From contig NC_068925.1 in NCBI RefSeq assembly GCF_023091745.1, positions 186,001 to 250,000 on the forward strand: a DNA stretch of 64,000 nt. The letters are read 5' to 3'. The stretch is from Budorcas taxicolor (taxonomy: Eukaryota > Chordata > Mammalia > Artiodactyla > Bovidae). Every line of letters starts with the position of its first letter. Within the stretch, counting starts at the first letter, position 1. The position numbers and the translations under genes are program-made. Below, in pieces: positions 22,811 through 35,825 of this stretch. The notes beneath the pieces are model-generated. The model was not told the DNA's origin. It searched no databases and worked only from the letters and a program-made list of their open reading frames with translations.

Positions 22811-24639
22811 GGCCGGAACCTGAGGATTCCTCTCCAGTGTTGCCATGGATCTTGGGGTGCTTCTGAGTCTCCCCAGGGGAGTCAGGCCTCGTCTCGAGTG
22901 GCGGCCTGCACGTGCGCTTTCCTCCCGAGCTGCAGCAGTAGAGTCACGCTTCCTGTCACGTGGATCAAGGGATCTGTGGCTTTCCCTCGAGGCTGTCCCT
23001 CGAGGCTTTCCCACGAGGCTTTCCCACAGGGCTGTGCCACGTGCCACCTTGGTGTGAGTCGATCCTCGGCGTGAAAGACGAGCCGGTGAAGGGAAAAGAG
23101 GTTCCTCTGGAATGGACTGAGACATCTGGTGGACTCTTGGAAAGGTGGCACGACCCTGGAGTTCCTCTCGCCGTTCCTGTTGAGAGGGCCTCCTCTTGAG
23201 ATGCGACGGAAACGCCGGGAACTCTTTCCCGACGAAGGAGGGACAGGATCCCTCATCTCGAACTACGTGGCCGAAACGGGGCTCCTCTGGATGTGGGCGG
23301 GACCCTCGTGATTCCTCTCGAGTGGAGACGGGTATGTCGGGGAACTTCTTGATTTGCAGCAAGGGTGTGAAGGAGCCTTTCGAAGTTCCAGAGGTGAGGT
23401 GTGATCCGCCTCGTGACACCTCAGCAGAAATGGTCCTCATCTCGCCTGGAGGGGAGAACCTCCTGGATTTTCTCGAGTTGGGGCAGGTCTTCTCGAGTTA
23501 CGACGGGGACCTCAGGGACCCGCTCTGGTGGCCTCAGGAAAGGCCAGTCCACATGCGAGTTGCTAGGGGACCTCTCGGGATTCCTCTCCCGTCCATGCCG
23601 GGGCCTCAGTCCTTGTGTGGAGTCGGGGCCGGAACCTGAGGATTCCTCTCCAGTGTTGCCACGGATCTTGGGGTGCTTCTGAGTCTCCCCAGGGGAGTCA
23701 GGGCTCGTCTCGAGTGGGGGCATGCACGTGCGCTTTCCTCCCGAGCTGCAGCAGTAGTGTCACGCTTCCTGTCACGTGGATCAAGGGATCTGTGGCTTTC
23801 CCTCGAGGCTGTCCCTCGAGGCTTTCCCACGAGGCTTTCCCACAGGGCTGTGCCACGTGCCACCTTGGTGTGAGTCGATCCTCGGCGTGAAAGACGAGCC
23901 GGTGAAGGGAAAAGAGCTTCCTCTGGAATGGACTGAGACATCTGGGGGACTCTTGGAATGGTGGCACGACCCTGAAGTTCCTCTCGCCGTTCCTGTTGAG
24001 AGGGCCTCCTCTTGAGATGCGACGGGAACGCCGGGAACTCTTTCCCGACGAAGCAGGGACAGGATCCCTCATCTCGAGCTACGAGGCAGACCCGGGGCTC
24101 CTCTGGATGTGGGCGGGACCCTCGTGATTCCTCTCGAGTGGAGACGGGTATGTCGGGAAACTTCTTGATTTGCACCAAGGGTGTGAAGGACCCTTTCGAA
24201 GTTCCAGAGGTGAGGTGTGATCAGCCTCGAGACGCCTCAGCGGAAATGGGCCTCATCTCGCCTGGAGGGGAGAACCTCCTGGATTTTCTCGAGTTGCGGC
24301 AGGTCTTCTCGAGTTACGACGGGTACCTCAGGGACCCGCTCTGGTGGCCTCAGGAAAGGCCAGTCCCCATGCGAGTGGCTAGGGGACCTCTCGGGTTTCC
24401 TCTCCCGTCCATGCCGGGGCCTCAGTCCTTGTGAGGAGTGGGGGCCGGAACCTGAGGTTTCCTCTCCAGTGTTGCCATGGATCTTTGGGTGCCTCTGAGT
24501 CTCCCCAGGGGAGTCAGGCCTCGTCTCGAGTGGGGGCATGCACGTGCGCTTTCCTCCCGAGTTGCAGCTGTAGTGTCACGCTTCCTGTCACGTGGATCAA
24601 GGGATCTGTGGCTTTCCCTCGAGGCTGTCCCTAGAGGCT

Positions 24640-24720
24640 TTTCACGAGGCTTTCCCACAGGGCTGTGCCACGTGCCACCTTGGTGTGAGTCGATCCTCGG
24701 CGTGAAAGACGAGCGGTGAA
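24640..24720 (+). other. Two 1-base deletions in monomer 31
   Basis: GGCTTTTCACGAGG (near 24638) replaces GGCTTTCCCACGAGG within the 13-bp tandem repeat, and GACGAGCGGTG (near 24710) replaces GACGAGCCGGTG. Together they make this monomer 814 bp. No other monomer shares either change. Confidence 0.75.
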
Positions 24721-27700
24721 GGGAAAAGAGGTTCCTCTGGAATGGACTGAGACATCTGGGGGACTCTTGGAAAGGTGGCACGACCCTGGAGTTCCTCTCG
24801 CCGTTCCTGTTGAGAGGGCCTCCTCTTGAGATGCGACGGGAACGCCGGGAACTCTTTCCCGACGAAGCAGGGACAGGATCCCTCATCTCGAGCTACGTGG
24901 CCGAAACGGGGCTCCTCTGGATGTGGGCGGGACCCTCGTGATTCCTCTCGAGTGGAGACGGGTATGTCGGGGAACTTCTTGATTTGCACCAAGGGTGTGA
25001 AGGAGCCTTTCGAAGTTCCAGAGGTGAGGTGTGATCCGCCTCGTGACACCTCAGCAGAAATGGTCCTCATCTCGCCTGGAGGGGAGAACCTCCTGGATTT
25101 TCTCGAGTTGCGGCAGGTCTTCTCGAGTTACGACGGGGACCTCAGGGACCCGCTCTGGTGGCCTCAGGAAAGGCCAGTCCACATGCGAGTTGCTAGGGGA
25201 CCTCTCGGGATTCCTCTCCCGTCCATGCCGGGGCCTCAGTCCTTGTGTGGAGTCGGGGCCGGAACCTGAGGATTCCTCTCCAGTGTTGCCATGGATCTTG
25301 GGGTGCTTCTGAGTCTCCCCAGGGGAGTCAGGCCTCGTCTCGAGTGGGGGCATGCACGTGCGCTTTCCTCCCGAGCTGCAGCAGTAGTGTCACGCTTCCT
25401 GTCACGTGGATCAAGGGATCTGTGGCTTTCCCTCGAGGCTGTCCCTCGAGGCTTTCCCACGAGGCTTTCCCACAGGGCTGTGCCACGTGCCACCTTGGTG
25501 TGAGTCGATCCTCGGCGTGAAAGACGAGCCGGTGAAGGGAAAAGAGCTTCCTCTGGAATGGACTGAGACATCTGGGGGACTCTTGGAATGGTGGCACGAC
25601 CCTGAAGTTCCTCTCGCCGTTCCTGTTGAGAGGGCCTCCTCTTGAGATGCGACGGGAATGCCGGGATCTCTTTCCCGACGAAGCAGGGAAAGGATCCCTC
25701 ATCTCGAGCTACGAGGCGGACCCGGGGCTCCTCTGGATGTGGGCGGGACCCTCGTGATTCCTCTCGAGTGGAGACGGGTATGTCGGGAAACTTCTTGATT
25801 TGCACCAAGGGTGTGAAGGACCCTTTCGAAGTTCCAGAGGTGAGGTGTGATCAGCCTCGAGACGCCTCAGCGGAAATGGGCCTCATCTCGCCTGGAGGGG
25901 AGAACCTCCTGGATTTTCTCGAGTTGCGGCAGGTCTTCTCGAGTTACGACGGGGACCTCAGGGACCCGCTCTGGTGGCCTCAGGAAAGGCCAGTCCCCAT
26001 GCGAGTGGCTAGGGGACCTCTCGGGTTTCCTCTCCCGTCCATGCCGGGGCCTCAGTCCTTGTGTGGAGTGGGGGCCGGAACCTGAGGATTCCTCTCCAGT
26101 GTTGCCATGGATCTTGGGGTGCCTCTGAGTCTCCCCAGGGGAGTCAGGCCTCGTCTCGAGTGGGGGCATGCACGTGCGCTTTCCTCCCGAGCTGCAGCAG
26201 TAGTGTCACGCTTCCTGTCACGTGGATCAAGGGATCTGTGGCTTTCCCTCGAGGCTGTCCCTCGAGGCTTTCCCACGAGGCTTTCCCACAGGGCTGTGCC
26301 ACGTGCCACCTTGGTGTGAGTCGATCCTCGGCGTGAAAGACGAGCCGGTGAAGGGAAAAGAGGTTCCTCTGGAATGGACTGAGACATCTGGGGGACTCTT
26401 GGAATGGTGGCACGACCCTGGAGTTCCTCTCGCCGTTCCTGTTGAGAGGGCCTCCTCTTGAGATGCGACGGGAACGCCGGGAACTCTTTCCCGACGAAGC
26501 AGGGAAAGGATCCCTCATCTCGAGCTACGAGGCGGAAACGGGGCTCCTCTGGATGTGGGCGGGACCCTCGTGATTCCTCTCGAGTGGAGACGGGTATGTC
26601 GGGGTACTTCTTGATTTCCATCAAGGGTTTGAAGGACCCTTTCGAAGTTCCAGAGGTGAGGTGTGATCAGCCTCGAGACGCCTCAGCGGAAATGGGCCTC
26701 ATCTCGCCTGGAGGGGAGAACCTCCTGGATTTTCTCGAGTTGCGGCAGGTCTTCTCGAGTTACGAAGGGGACCTCAGGGACCCGCTCTGGTGGCCTCAGG
26801 AAAGGCCAGTCCCCATGCGAGTTTCTAGGGGACCTCTCGGGATTCCTCTCCCGTCCATGCCGGGGCCTCAGTCCTTGTGTGGAGTCGGGGCCGGAACCTG
26901 AGGATTCCTCTCCAGTGTTGCCATGGATCTTGGGGTGCTTCTGGGTCTCCCCAGGGGAGTCAGGGCTCGTCTCGAGTCGGGGCATGCACGTGCTCTTTCC
27001 TCCCGAGCTGCAGCAGTAGTGTCACGCTTCCTGTCACGTGGATCAAGGGATCTGTGGCTTTCCCTCGAGGCTGTCCCTCGAGGCTTTCCCACGAGGCTTT
27101 CCCACAGGGCTGTGCCACGTGCCACCTTGGTGTGAGTCAATCCTCGGCGTGAAAGACGAGCCGGTGAAGGGAAAAGAGTTTCCTCTGGAAAGGACTGAGA
27201 CATCTGGGGGACTCTTGGAATGGTGGCACGACCCTGGAGTTCCTCTCGCCGTTCCTGTTGAGAGGGCCTCCTCTTGAGATGCGACGGGAACGCCGGGAAC
27301 TCTTTCCCGACGAAGCAGGGAAAGGATCCCTCATCTCGAGCTACGAGGCAGAAACGGGGCTCCTCTGGATGTGGGCGGGACCCTCGTGTTTCCTCTCGAG
27401 TGGAGACGGGTATGTCGGGGAACTTCTTGATTTGCACCAAGGGTGTGAAGGACCCTTTCGAAGTTCCAGAGGTGAGGTGTGATCAGCCTCGAGTGACCTC
27501 AGCGGAAATGGGCCTCATCTCGCCTGGAGGGGAGAACCTCCTGGATTTTCTCGTGTTGCGGCAGGTCTTCTCGAGTTGCGACGGGGACCTCAGGGACCCG
27601 CTCTAGTGGCCTCAGGAAAGGCCAGTCCACATGCGAGTTGCTAGGGGACCTCTCAGGATTCCTCTCCCGTCCATGCCGGGGCCTCAGTCCTTGTGTGGAG

Positions 27701-30700
27701 TCGGGACCGGAACCTGAGGATTCCTCTCCAGTGTTGCCATGGATCTTGGGGTGCTTCTGAGTCTCCCCAGGGGAGTCAGGGCTCGTCTCGAGTGGGGGCA
27801 TGCACGTGCGCTTTCCTCCCGATCTGCAGCAGTAGTGTCCCGCTTCCTGTCACGTGGATCAAGGGATCTGTGGCTTTCCCTCGAGGCTGTCCCTCGAGGC
27901 TTTCCCACGAGGCTTTCCCACAGGGCTGTGCCACGTGCCACCTTGGTGTGAGTCGATCCTCGGCGTGAAAGACGATCCGGTGAAGGGAAAAGAGCTTCCT
28001 CTGGAATGGACTGAGACATCTGGGGGACTCTTGGAATGGTGGCACGACCCTGGAGTTCCTCTCGCCGTTCCTGTTGAGAGGGCCTCCTCTTGAGATGCGA
28101 CGGGAATGCCGGGATCTCTTTCCCGACGAAGCAGGGAAAGGATCCCTCATCTCGAGCTACGAGGCGGACCTGGGGCTCCTCTGGATGTGGGCGGGACCCT
28201 CGTGATTCCTCTCGAGTGGAGACGGGTATGTCGGGAAACTTCTTGATTTGCACCAAGGGTGTGAAGGAGCCTTTCGAAGTTCCAGAGGTGAGGTGTGATC
28301 AGCCTCGAGACGCCTCAGCGGAAATGGGCCTCATCTCGCCTGGAGGGGAGAACCTCCTGGATTTTCTCCAGTTGCGGCAGGTCTTCTCGAGTTACGACGG
28401 GGACCTCAGGGACCCGCTCTGGTGGCCTCAGGAAAGGCCAGTCCCCATGCGAGTGGTTAGGGGACCTCTCGGGTTTCCTCTCCCGTCCATGCCGGGGCCT
28501 CAGTCCTTGTGTGTAGTGGGGGCCGGGACCTGAGGATTCCTCTCCAGTGTTGCCATGGATCTTTGGGTGCCTCTGAGTCTCCGCAGGGGAGTCAGGCCTC
28601 GTCTCGAATGGGGGCATGCACGTGCGCTTTCCTCCCGAGCTGCAGCAGTTGTGTCAGGCTTCCTGTCACGTGGATCAAGGGATCTGTGGCTTTCCCTCGA
28701 GGCTGTCCCTCGAGGCTTTCCCACGAGGCTTTCCCACAGGGCTGTGCCACGTGCCACCTTGGTGGGAGTCGATCCTCGGCGTGAAAGACGAGCCGGTGAA
28801 GGGAAAAGAGCTTCCTCTGGAATGGACTGAGACATCTGGGGGACTCTTGGAATGGTGGCACGACCCTGGAGTTCCTCTCGCCGTTCCTGTTGAGAGGGCC
28901 TCCTCTTGAGATGCGACGGGAACGCCGGGAACTCTTTCCCGACGAAGCAGGGAAAGGATCCCTCATCTCGAGCTACGAAGTGGAAACGGGGATCCTCTGG
29001 ATGTGGGCGGGACACTCGTGTCTCCTCTCGAGTGGAGACGGGTATGTCGGGGAACTTCTTGATTTGCACCAAGGGTGTGAAGGAGCCTTTCGAAGTTCCA
29101 GAGGTGAGGTGTGATCAGCCTCGAGACGCCTCAGCGGAAATGGGCCTCATCTCGCCTGGAGGGGAGAACCTCCTGGATTTTCTCGAGTTGCGGCAGGTCT
29201 TCTCGAGTTACGACGGGGACCTCAGGGACCCGCTCTGGTGGCCTCAGGAAAGGCCAGTCCCCATGCGAGTTGCTAGGGGACCTCTCGGGATTCCTCTCCC
29301 GTCCATGCCGGGGTCTCAGTCCTTGTGTGGAGTCGGGGCCGGAACCTGAGGATTCCTCTCCAGTGTTGCCATGGATCTTGGGGTGCTTCTGAGTCTCCCC
29401 AGGGGAGTCAGGCCTCGTCTCGAGTGGGGGCATGCACGTGCGCTTTCCTCCCGAGATGCAGCAGTAGTGTCACGTGTCCTGTCACGTGGTTCAAGGGATC
29501 TGTGGCTTTCCCTCGAGGCTGTCCCTCGAGGCTTTCCCACGAGGCTTACCCACAGGGCTGTGCCACGTGCCACCTTGGTGGGAGTCGATCCTCGGCGTGA
29601 AAGACGAGCCGGTGAAGGGAAAAGAGGTTCCTCTGGAATGGACTGAGACATCTGGGGGACTCTTGGAATGGTGGCACGACCCTGGAGTTCCTCTCGCCGT
29701 TCCTGTTGAGAGGGCCTCCTCTTGAGATGCGACGGGAACGCCGGGAACTCTTTCCCGACGAAGCAGGGAAAGGATCCCTCATCTCGAGCTACGAGGCGGA
29801 AACGGGGCTCCTCTGGATGTGGGCGGGACCCTCGTGATACCTCTCGAGTGGAGACGGCTATGTCGGGGAACTTCTTGATTTACACCAAGGGTGTGAAGGA
29901 GCCTTTCGAAGTTCCAGAGGGGAGGTGTGATCAGCCTCGAGACGCCTCAGCGGAAATGGGCCTCATCTCGCCTGGAGGGGAGAACCTCCTGGATTTTCTC
30001 GAGTTGCGGCAGGTCTTCTCGAGTTACCACGGGGACCTCAGGGACCCGCTCTGGTGGCCTCAGGAAAGGCCAGTCCCCATGCGAGTTGCTAGGGGACCTC
30101 TCGGGATTCCTCTCCCGTCCATGCCGGGGCCTCAGTCCTTGTGTGGAGTCGGGGCCGGAACCTGAGGATTCCTCTCAAGTGTTGCCATGGTTCTTGGGGA
30201 GCTTCTGAGTCTCCCCAGGGGAGTCAGGCGGCGTCTCGAGTGGGGGCATGCACGTGCGCTTTCCTCCCGAGCTGCAGCAGTAGTGTCACGCTTCCTGTCA
30301 CGTGGATCAAGGGATCTGTGGCTTTCCCTCGAGGCTGTCCCTCGAGGCTTTCCCACGAGGCTTTCCCACAGGGCTGTGCCACGTGCCACCTTGGTGTGAG
30401 TCGATCCTCGGCGTGAAAGACGAGCCGGTGAAGGGAAAAGAGGTTCCTCTGGAATGGACTGAGACATCTGGGGGACTCTTGGAATGGTGGCACGACCCTG
30501 AAGTTCCTCTCGCCGTTCCTGTTGAGAGGGCCTCCTCTTGAGATGCGACGGGAATGCCGGGATCTCTTTCCCGACGAAGCAGGGAAAGGATCCCTCATCT
30601 CGAGCTACGAGGCGGACCCGGGGCTCCTCTGGATGTGGGCGGGACCCTCGTGATTCCTCTCGAGTGGAGTCGGGTATGTCGGGGAACTTCTTGATTTGCA

Positions 30701-30929
30701 GCAAGGGTGTGAAGGAGCCTTTCGAAGTTCCAGAGGTGAGGTGTGATCCGCCTGGTGACACCTCAGCGGAAATGGGCCTCATCTCGCCTGGAGGGGAGAA
30801 CCTCCTGGATTTTCTCGAGTTGCGGCAGGTCTTCTCGAGTTACGACGGGGACCTCAGGGACCCGCTCTGGTGGCCTCAGGAAAGGCCAGTCCCCATGCGA
30901 GTGGCTAGGGGACCTCTCGGGTTTCCTCT

Positions 30930-31860
30930 CCCGTCCATGCCGGGGCCTCAGTCCTTGTGTGGAGTGGGGGCCGGAACCTGAGGATTCCTCTCCAGTGTTG
31001 CCATGGATCTTTGGGTGCCTCTGAGTCTCCGCAGGGGAGTCAGGCCTCGTCTCGAATGGGGGCATGCACGTGCGCTTTCCTCCCGAGCTGCAGCAGTAGT
31101 GTCACGCTTCCTGTCACGTGGATGAAGGGATCTGTGGCTTTCCCTCGAGGCTGTCCCTCGAGGCTTTCCCACGAGGCTTTCCCACAGGGCTGTGCCACGT
31201 GCCACCTTGGTGGGATTCGATCCTCGGCGTGAAAGACGAGCTGGTGAAGGGAAAAGAGGTTCCTCTGCAATGGACTGAGACATCTGGGGGACTCTTGGAA
31301 TGGTGGCACGACCCTGGAGTTCCTCTCGCCGTTCCTGTTGAGAGGGCCTCCTCTTGAGATGCGACGGGAACGCCGGGAACTCTTTCCCGACGAAGCAGGG
31401 AAAGGATCCCTCATCTCGAGCTTCGAGGCCGATACGGGGCTCCTCTGGATGTGGGCGGGACCCTCGTGATTCCTCTCGAGTGGAGACGAGTATGTCGGGG
31501 AACTTCTTGATTTGCACCAAGGGTGTGAAGGAGCCTTTCGAAGTTCCAGAGGTGAGGTGTGATCAGCCTCGAGACGCCTAGGCGGAAATGGGCCTCATCT
31601 CGCCTGGAGGGGAGAACCTCCTGGATTTTCTAGAGTTGCGGCAGGTGTTCTCGAGTTACGACGGTGACCTCAGGGACCCGCTCTGGTGGCCTCAGGAAAG
31701 GCCAGTCCCCATGCGAGTTGCTAGGGCACCTCTCGGGATTCCTCTCCCGTCCATGCCGGGGCCTCAGTCATTGTGTGGAATCCGGGCCGGAACCTGAGAA
31801 TTCCTCTCCAGTGTTGCCATGGATCTTGGGGTGCTTCTGAGTTTCCCCAGGGGAGTCAGG
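30930..31860 (+). repeat. Segment repeated six monomers downstream (copy 1)
   Basis: This stretch matches 35826-36756 at an offset of 4,896 (6 x 816). Shared rare variants are CTTTGGGTGCC, CTCCGCAGGGG, CTCGAATGGG, GGTGGGATTCG, GACGAGCTGG, CTCTGCAATGG, GAGCTTCGAGGCCGATACGG, CGCCTAGGCGG, TTTCTAGAG, ACGGTGACC, GGGCACC and CTGAGAATTCC. It differs by GATGAAGGG (31122) against GATCAAGGG and by a few others. Flanking monomers do not match, so the shared tract is only a little longer than one monomer. Confidence 0.8.
31798..31803. other. GAATTC variant marking a recurrent monomer type
   Basis: CTGAGAATTCC replaces the usual CTGAGGATTCC, creating a GAATTC site absent from ordinary monomers. The same change occurs at 36694, 44031, 50552, 55450 and 61164, always with CAGTCATTGTGTGGAATCC just before it and a GTCCCGTGTGG monomer after it (31821 is only partly of this type). 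Spacings are 6, 9, 8, 6 and 7 monomers. It is a handy tag for the higher-order arrangement in the right half of the window. Confidence 0.85.
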
Positions 31861-34800
31861 CCTCGTCCCGTGTGGCGGCATGCACGTGCGCTTTCCTCCA
31901 GAGCTGCAGCAGTAGAGTCACGCTTCCTGTCACGTGGATCAAGGGATCTGTGGCTTTCCCTCGAGGCTGTCCCTCGAGGATTTCCCACGAGGCTTTCCCA
32001 CAGGGCTGTGCCACGTGCCACCTTGGTGTGAGTCGATCCTCGGCGTGAAAGACGAGCCGGTGAAGGGAAAAGAGGTTCCTCTGGAATGGACTGAGACATC
32101 TGGGGGACTCTTGGAAAGGTGGCACGACCCTGGAGTTCCTCTCGCCGTTCCTGTTGAGAGGGCCTCCTCTTGAGATGCGACGGGAACGCCGGGAACTCTT
32201 TCCCGACGAAGCAGGGACAGGATCCCTCATCTCGAGCTACGTGGCCGAAACGGGGCTCCTCTGGATGTGGGCGGGACCCTCGTGATTCCTCTCGAGTGGA
32301 GACGGGTATGTCGCGGAACTTCTTGATTTGCAGCAAGGGTGTGAAGGAGCCTTTCGAAGTTCCAGAGGTGAGGTGTGATCCGCCTCGTGACACCTCAGCA
32401 GAAATGGTCCTCATCTCGCCTGGAGGGGAGAACCTCCTGGATTTTCTCGAGTTGCGGCAGGTCTTCTCGAGTTACGACGGGGACCTCAGGGACCCGCTCT
32501 GGTGGCCTCAGGAAAGGCCAGTCCACATGCGAGTTGCTAGGGGACCTCTCGGGATTCCTCTCCCGTCCATGCCGGGGCCTCAGTCCTTGTGTGGAGTCGG
32601 GGCCGGAACCTGAGGATTCCTCTCCAGTGTTGCCATGGATCTTGGGGTGCTTCTGAGTCTCCCCAGGGTAGTCAGGGCTCGTCTCGAGTGGGGGCATGCA
32701 CGTGCGCTTTCCTCCCGAGCTGCAGCAGTAGTGTCACGCTTCCTGTCACGTGGATCAAGGGATCTGTGGCTTTCCCTCGAGGCTGTCCCTCGAGGCTTTC
32801 CCACGAGGCTTTCCCACAGGGCTGTGCCACGTGCCACCTTGGTGTGAGTCGATCCTCGGCGTGAAAGATGAGCCGGTGAAGGGAAAAGAGCTTCCTCTGG
32901 AATGGACTGAGACATCTGGGGGACTCTTGGAATGGTGGCACGACCCTGAAGTTCCTCTCGCCGTTCCTGTTGAGAGGGCCTCCTCTTGAGATGCGACGGG
33001 AATACCGGGATCTCTTTCCCGATGAAGCAGGGTAAGGATCCCTCATCTCGAGCTACGAGGCGGACCCGGGGCTCCTCTGGATGTGGGCGGGACCCTCGTG
33101 ATTCCTCTCGAGTGGAGACGGGTATGTCGGGAAACTTCTTGATTTGCACCAAGGGTGTGAAGGAGCCTTTCGAAGTTCCAGAGGTGAGGTGTGATCAGCC
33201 TCGAGACGCCTCAGCGGAAATGGGCCTCATCTCGCCTGGAGGGGAGAACCTCCTGGATTTTCTCGAGTTGCGGCAGGTCTTCTCGAGTTACGACGGGTAC
33301 CTCAGGGACCCGCTCTGGTGGCCTCAGGAAAGGCCAGTCCCCATGCGAGTGGCTAGGGGACCTCTCGGGTTTCCTCTCCCGTCCATACCGGGGCCTCAGT
33401 CCTTGTGTGGAGTGGGGGCCGGAACCTGAGGATTCCTCTCCAGTGTTGCCATGGATCTTTGGGTGCCTCTGAGTCTCCCCAGGGGAGTCAGGCCTCGTCT
33501 CGAGTGGGGGCATGCACGTGCGCTTTCCTCTCGAGCTGCAGCAGTAGTGTCACGCTTCCTGTCACGTGGATCAAGGGATCTGTGGCTTTCCCTCGAGGCT
33601 GTCCCTCGAGGCTTTCCCACGAGGCTTTCCCACAGGGCTGTGCCACGTGCCACCTTGGTGTGAGTCGATCCTCGGCGTGAAAGACGAGCCGGTGAAGGGA
33701 AAAGAGTTTCCTCTGGAATGGACTGAGACATCTGGGGGACTCTTGGAATGGTGGCACGACCCTGGAGTTCCTCTCGCCATTCCTGTTGAGAGGGCCTCCT
33801 CTTGAGATGCGACGGGAACGCCGGGAACTCTTTCCCGACGAAGCAGGGAAAGGATCCCTCATCTCGAGCTACGAGGCGGAAACGGGGCTCCTCTGGATGT
33901 GGGCGGGACCCTCGTGATTCCTCTCGAGTGGAGACGGGTATGTCGGGGAACTTCTTGATTTCCATCAAGGGTGTGAAGGACCCTTTCGAAGTTCCAGAGG
34001 TGAGGTGTGATCAGCCTCGAGACGCCTCAGCGGAAATGGGCCTCATTTCGCCTGGAGGGGAGAACCTCCTGGATTTTCTCGAGTTGCGGCAGGTCTTCTC
34101 GAGTTACGACGGGGACCTCAGGGACCCGCTCTGGTGGCCTCAGGAAAGGCCAGTCCCCATGCGAGTTTCTAGGGGACCTCTCGGGATTCCTCTCCCGTCC
34201 ATGCCGGGGCCTCAGTCCTTGTGTGGATTCGGGGCCGGAACCTGAGGATTCCTCTCCAGTGTTGCCATGGATCTTGGGGTGCTTCTGGGTCTCCCCAGGG
34301 GAGTCAGGGCTCGTCTCGAGTGGGGGCATGCACGTGCGCTTTCCTACCGAGCTGCAGCAGTAATGTCACGCTTCCTGTCACGTGTATCAAGGGATCTGTG
34401 GCTTTCCCTCGAGGCTGTCCCTCGAGGCTTTCCCACGAGGCTTTCCCACAGGGCTGTGCCACGTGCCACCTTGGTGTGAGTCGATCCTCGGCGTGAAAGA
34501 CGAGCCGGTGAAGGGAAAAGAGCTTCCTCTGGAATGGACTGAGACATCTGGGGGACTCTTGGAATGGTGGCACGACCCTGGAGTTCCTCTCGCCGTTCCT
34601 GTTGAGAGGGCCTCCTCTTGAGATGCGACGGGAAAGCCGGGAACTCTTTCCCGACGAAGCAGGGAAAGGATCCCTCATCTCGAGCTACGAGGCGGAAACG
34701 GGGCTCCTCTGGATGTGGGCGGGACCATCGTGATTCCTCTCGAGTGGAGACGGGTATGTCGGGAAACTTCTTGATTTGCACCAAGGGTGTGAAGGACCCT

Positions 34801-35825
34801 TTCGAAGTTCCAGAGGTGAGGTGTGATCAGCCTCGAGACGCCTCAGCGGAAATGGGCCTCATCTCGCCTGGATGGGAGAACCTCCTGGATTTTCTCGAGT
34901 TGCGGCAGGTCTTCTCGAGTTACCACGGGGACCTCAGGGACCCGCTCTGGTGGCCTCAGGAAAGGCCAGTCCCCATGCGAGTGGCTAGGGGACCTCTCGG
35001 GTTTCGTCTCCCGTCCATGCCGGGGCCTCAGTCCTTGTGTGGAGTCGGGGCCGGAAACTGAGGATTCCTCTCCAGTGTTGCCATGGATCTTGGGGTGCCT
35101 CTGAGTCTCCCCAGGGGAGTCAGGCCTCGTCTCGAGTGGGGGCATGCACGTGCGCTTTCCTCCCGAGCTGCAGCAGTAGTGTCACGCTTCCTGTCACGTG
35201 GATCAAGGGATCTGTGGCTTTCCCTCGAGGCTGTCCCTCGAGGCTTTCCCACGAGGCTTTCCCACAGGGCTGTGCCACGTGCCACCTTGGTGTGAGTCGA
35301 TCCTCGGCGTGAAAGACGAGCCGGTGAAGGGAAAAGAGTTTCCTCTGGAATGGACTGAGACATCTGGGGGACTCTTGGAATGGTGGCACGACCCTGAAGT
35401 TCCTCTCGCCGTTCCTGTTGAGAGGGCCTCCTCTTGAGATGCGACGGGAATGCCGGGATCTCTTTCCCGATGAAGCAGGGAAAGGATCCCTCATCTCGAG
35501 CTACGAGGCGGACCCGGGGCTCCTCTGGATGTGGGCGGGACCCTCGTGATTCCTCTCGAGTGGAGACGGGTATGTCGGGAAACTTCTTGATTTGCACCAA
35601 GGGTGTGAAGGAGCCTTTCGAAGTTCCAGAGGTGAGGTGTGATCAGCCTCGAGACGCCTCAGCGGAAATGGGCCTCATCTCGCCTGGAGGGGAGAACCTC
35701 CTGGATTTTCTCCAGTTGCGGCAGGTCTTCTCGAGTTACGACGGGGACCTCAGGGACCCGCTCTGGTGGCCTCAGGAAAGGCCAGTCCCCATGCGAGTGG
35801 TTAGGGGACCTCTCGGGTTTCCTCT

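Larger units (their letters stand above)
20400..26108 (+). repeat. Alternating two-type (dimer-like) subarray
   Basis: Type Y monomers, marked by a GACCCGGGGCTCC stretch, start at 20400, 22031, 23663 and 25293 (stretch at about 20826, 22458, 24090 and 25720). Type X monomers, marked by GTGGCCGAAACGG and by GATCCGCCTCGTGACACC, start at 21216, 22847 and 24479. The spacing between like monomers is about two units. Small indels occur in the X monomers at 21216 (815 bp) and 24479 (814 bp). This resembles a short higher-order repeat with period 2; the alternation stops at 26109, where the next monomer is not type X. Confidence 0.8.

Noticed and set aside
22718..23440. Longest open frame, 240 codons on the minus strand
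   Set aside because: It is the same minus-strand frame extended at both ends by local substitutions in diverged monomers. The partner near 31764-32414 is shorter, and nothing suggests a protein.
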